Source of the DNA: Streptomyces candidus
GTDB taxonomy: Bacteria > Actinomycetota > Actinomycetes > Streptomycetales > Streptomycetaceae
Direction of reading: 5' to 3'
Assembly: GCF_014207445.1 (NCBI RefSeq)
Contig: NZ_JACHEM010000006.1
Coordinates: 62,001 to 126,000, forward strand
DNA: 64,000 nt
The notes beneath the pieces are model-generated. The model saw only the letters and a list, made by a program, of their open reading frames with translations. It was not told the origin of the DNA and did no database searches. This document shows, in pieces, positions 62,006 through 64,000 of this stretch. A program made the translations under genes and the position numbers. How positions within the stretch are numbered: position 1 is the first letter of the stretch; each line of letters starts with the position of its first letter.

Positions 62006-62701
62006 TCACATTCCTCGTCGAGGGGCGGGCGCGGCGCCCAGGTCCCGCAGGTACGGGTTGGTCGCGCGCTCCTGGCCGATGGTGGTCTGGGGGCCGTGCC
62101 CGGACAGCACCACGGTCGAGTCCTCCAGCGGCAGGCACACACGGGCCAGCGAGGCGAGGAGTTCGTCGTGGGAGCCACCGGGGAAGTCGGTGCGTCCGAC
62201 GGAGCCGGCGAACAGCAGGTCGCCCGAGAAGAGGATCTGCGGAATGTCCGCGGCCTCGGGCAGCCTGAAGGTCACCGACCCCCTGGTATGGCCGGGCGCG
62301 TGCGACACGGTGAGGTCCAGACCGGCGAGTTGCAGCTCCGCCCCGTCGTGCAGCTCCTTGAGGTCGTCCGGTTCGCCCACCGTCAGCTCGCCCATGAGCT
62401 GTGCGCCCAGGGAACGGCCGAGGGCCTTCTCCGGGTCGCTGAGCATGAAGCGGTCCTCGGGGTGGATCCACGCGGGTACGTCCTTGGCCCCGCAGACGGG
62501 TACGACGGAGGCCACGTGGTCGATGTGTCCGTGGGTGAGCACGACGGCGACGGGCTTCAGCCGATGCTTCTTCAGCGTTTCCTCGACACCCTGGGTGGCC
62601 TCGTGGCCCGGGTCGATGATCACGCACTCCTCGCCTGCGGCGGGGGCGACCAGGTAGCAGTTGGTCCCCCAGGCTCCGGCGGGGAACCCGGCAATAAGCA
62701 C
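62006..62701 (-). CDS. MBL-fold metallo-hydrolase (glyoxalase II-like)
   Basis: This 231-residue enzyme has the metallo-beta-lactamase metal motif [13 protein letters not shown] (HxHxDH), then further ligands in [13 protein letters not shown] (His), [19 protein letters not shown] (Asp) and [13 protein letters not shown] (His). This is the hydroxyacylglutathione-hydrolase-like pattern; since actinomycetes use mycothiol, the true thioester substrate is uncertain. The GTG at 62701 gives [14 protein letters not shown]. It probably shares a transcript with hisS (10 bp gap). Confidence 0.88.
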   Translation of the reverse strand: MLIAGFPAGAWGTNCYLVAPAAGEECVIIDPGHEATQGVEETLKKHRLKPVAVVLTHGHIDHVASVVPVCGAKDVPAWIHPEDRFMLSDPEKALGRSLGAQLMGELTVGEPDDLKELHDGAELQLAGLDLTVSHAPGHTRGSVTFRLPEAADIPQILFSGDLLFAGSVGRTDFPGGSHDELLASLARVCLPLEDSTVVLSGHGPQTTIGQERATNPYLRDLGAAPAPRRGM

Positions 62702-62882
62702 GATGGTCCTCGGTGTGTGTCGTCCGTCAGCGGCTTGTCGCAGCGCTTTGCATTGCGCCTGCAATGGAAAGAGAGCCTACCGGCGCTCTTCGTTCCACAG
62801 CGAACCCATATACGGTACGGCTAGCTCGGGCCCGGCCGGACGGGCGTCCGGCAGCAGTCGACACGTACGAGGAGAAGACCCG

Positions 62883-63689
62883 GTGGTCAACAACGATCAG
62901 CGGCGGCGCCAGCTCGCCAGGGAAAAGTTCGAGCGTCAGCAGCAGCGGCGTGCCGAGCGGCAGCGCAGGAACCGGCGGCGCACCGCGGTAATCGGCGCGG
63001 CCCTTGCCGTTGTCGTCGCAGGTACCGCGAGCGCCTGCGCGACGGGGCTCTTCGAGTCCAAGAACGGCGAGGACGGCAAGGTCGTCGACGCGGCCCCCGG
63101 CGCTCCGTCGAAGAAGGCCGACCCGTGCAAGGCGCCCGCGCCGGGGCAGCCGGCAAAGCTGTCCTTCGACAAGGAGCCGCCGCTCACTGTCGACAAGTCG
63201 GCGAAGTACGCGATGAAGCTGCGGACCACGTGTGGCGACATCGATCTGCAGCTGGACGCGCAGAAGGCCCCGCGCACGGTCAACTCCTTCCACTTCCTGG
63301 CGGGCAAGGGGTACTTCGACCACACCAAGTGCCACCGGCTCACCACGCAGGGCATCCACGTCCTGCAGTGCGGCGACCCGACGGCGGCCGGAAGCGGCAC
63401 TCCCGGGTACAAGCTCCCCGACGAGAACCTCAAGGACCCGAAGGTGGCGGGCGGCACGTACCCGGCGGGCACGGTGGCGATGGCCAACGCGGGCCCGGGG
63501 ACCGGCGGCAGCCAGTTCTTCCTGGTCTACAAGGACAGCCCGCTGCCGCCCAACTACACGCCGTTCGGCACCATCACGGGCGGCCAGGACGTACTGGAGA
63601 AGATCGCCGGTGCGGGTGAGTCGAGCGGGCAGGGCGACGGGGCGCCGAACGCCACCGTGGTCATCGACAAGGCGACCGTCACCAAGTAA
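62883..63689 (+). CDS. Membrane-anchored cyclophilin-type peptidyl-prolyl isomerase
   Basis: This 268-residue protein has a highly basic cytoplasmic N-terminus (QRRRQLAREKFERQQQRR), a hydrophobic helix (about 34-56: AVIGAALAVVVAGTASACATG) and an extracytoplasmic cyclophilin domain (about 90-265). Segments HRLTTQGIHVLQCGDP and GGSQFFLVYKDSPLPPNYTPFG are typical. The usual FHRV stretch reads KCHRL, with the catalytic Arg kept. It likely helps fold exported proteins at the membrane surface. The GTG at 62883 follows GAGGAGAAG; the gene is divergent from the MBL-fold hydrolase gene. Confidence 0.9.
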   Translation: MVNNDQRRRQLAREKFERQQQRRAERQRRNRRRTAVIGAALAVVVAGTASACATGLFESKNGEDGKVVDAAPGAPSKKADPCKAPAPGQPAKLSFDKEPPLTVDKSAKYAMKLRTTCGDIDLQLDAQKAPRTVNSFHFLAGKGYFDHTKCHRLTTQGIHVLQCGDPTAAGSGTPGYKLPDENLKDPKVAGGTYPAGTVAMANAGPGTGGSQFFLVYKDSPLPPNYTPFGTITGGQDVLEKIAGAGESSGQGDGAPNATVVIDKATVTK

Positions 63690-63849
63690 ACCGGGAAGTG
63701 CGGGATGCGGACAGCCGCCCCGCACGTCGCCTATGTTGGCGGTGTGCAGGGCGTCTTCCGCCCCGCGATCAGACTGTGGACGTTGAAAAACGTGTGGACG
63801 ATGCCCCGGGGGTCACGACCTCTTGCGGACATCATGTGGAGGAGGCGCT

Positions 63850-64000
63850 GTGAGCAGCGACCCGTGGGGCCGCGTCGATGAGACGGGCACCGTGTACGTG
63901 CGTACGGCCGAGGGCGAGAAGGTCGTCGGTTCCTGGCAGGCGGGCTCTCCCGAGGAGGCCCTGGCCTACTTCGAGCGCAAGTACGAGGGCCTGGTGGTCG
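63850..64000 (+). CDS. DUF349 domain-containing protein, 5' end only
   Basis: Fifty codons are in the window (SSDPWGRVDETGTVYVRT at the N-terminus, then WQAGSPEEALAYFERKYE). This is the start of the DUF349-type protein found near relA and hisS in streptomycetes. Such proteins are helical with repeated charged domains and have no firm function. The GTG at 63850 follows GGAGGAGG. The rest lies beyond base 64000. Confidence 0.82.
   Translation, partial: MSSDPWGRVDETGTVYVRTAEGEKVVGSWQAGSPEEALAYFERKYEGLVV

Overview
This window is chromosomal core DNA of a Streptomyces-type actinomycete. The evidence is the very high G+C, strongly biased third codon positions, many GTG starts, and several marker genes: bldD, an actinobacterial integration host factor (mihF), guaB1, an actinobacterial-type PriA, a type II AroQ, and a gene order (fmt-rsmB, gmk-mihF, pyrR-B-C-carA-carB-D-F, bldD, nusB-efp-pepP, aroQ-B-K-C-E-mltG-ruvX-alaS, rpsD, rarA, hisS) that I recall as the pyr/aro region of streptomycete chromosomes. 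I see no tRNA, rRNA, CRISPR array, insertion sequence or prophage.

The left part (1-20 kb) is accessory and regulatory. It starts with a truncated family-6 glycoside hydrolase and a DUF5995 protein. An amine/amino-acid utilisation set follows: amine oxidase, nitrilase-family amidohydrolase, Lrp/AsnC regulator and APC permease. Its two transcription units carry a similar triple TTGCGY motif array upstream. After an SGNH hydrolase comes a seven-gene partner-switching locus (RsbR, RsbS, RsbT, an ATPase-phosphatase fusion, an RsbU-like phosphatase, RsbV and an RsbW-like kinase). It converges on a SigB/SigF-family sigma factor across a perfect inverted-repeat terminator, so sensing complex, switch and sigma factor appear to lie together. 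Next is a histidine kinase with an extra C-terminal membrane-anchored domain, beside a response regulator whose 5' end is missing. guaB1, a SorC-type sugar regulator and rpe close this part.

The middle (20-43 kb) is mostly minus-strand housekeeping. It holds rsmB-fmt, priA, a TetR regulator divergent from an EamA exporter with twin operators around the exporter start codon, metK, coaBC, rpoZ, gmk and mihF. The full pyrimidine cluster (pyrR, pyrB, pyrC, a PH-like membrane protein, carA, carB, pyrD, pyrF) follows, largely translationally coupled. bldD diverges from pyrR and has a perfect BldD box in its promoter.

The right part (43-64 kb) continues on the minus strand with nusB, efp, a Pro-type aminopeptidase and a P-loop protein with a long low-complexity N-terminus. 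The shikimate operon aroE-C-K-B-Q, mltG, ruvX, alaS, two small envelope-type proteins, rpsD, rarA, a VKOR-family protein, hisS and an MBL-fold hydrolase follow. On the plus strand are a membrane-anchored cyclophilin and the start of a DUF349 protein that runs off the end.
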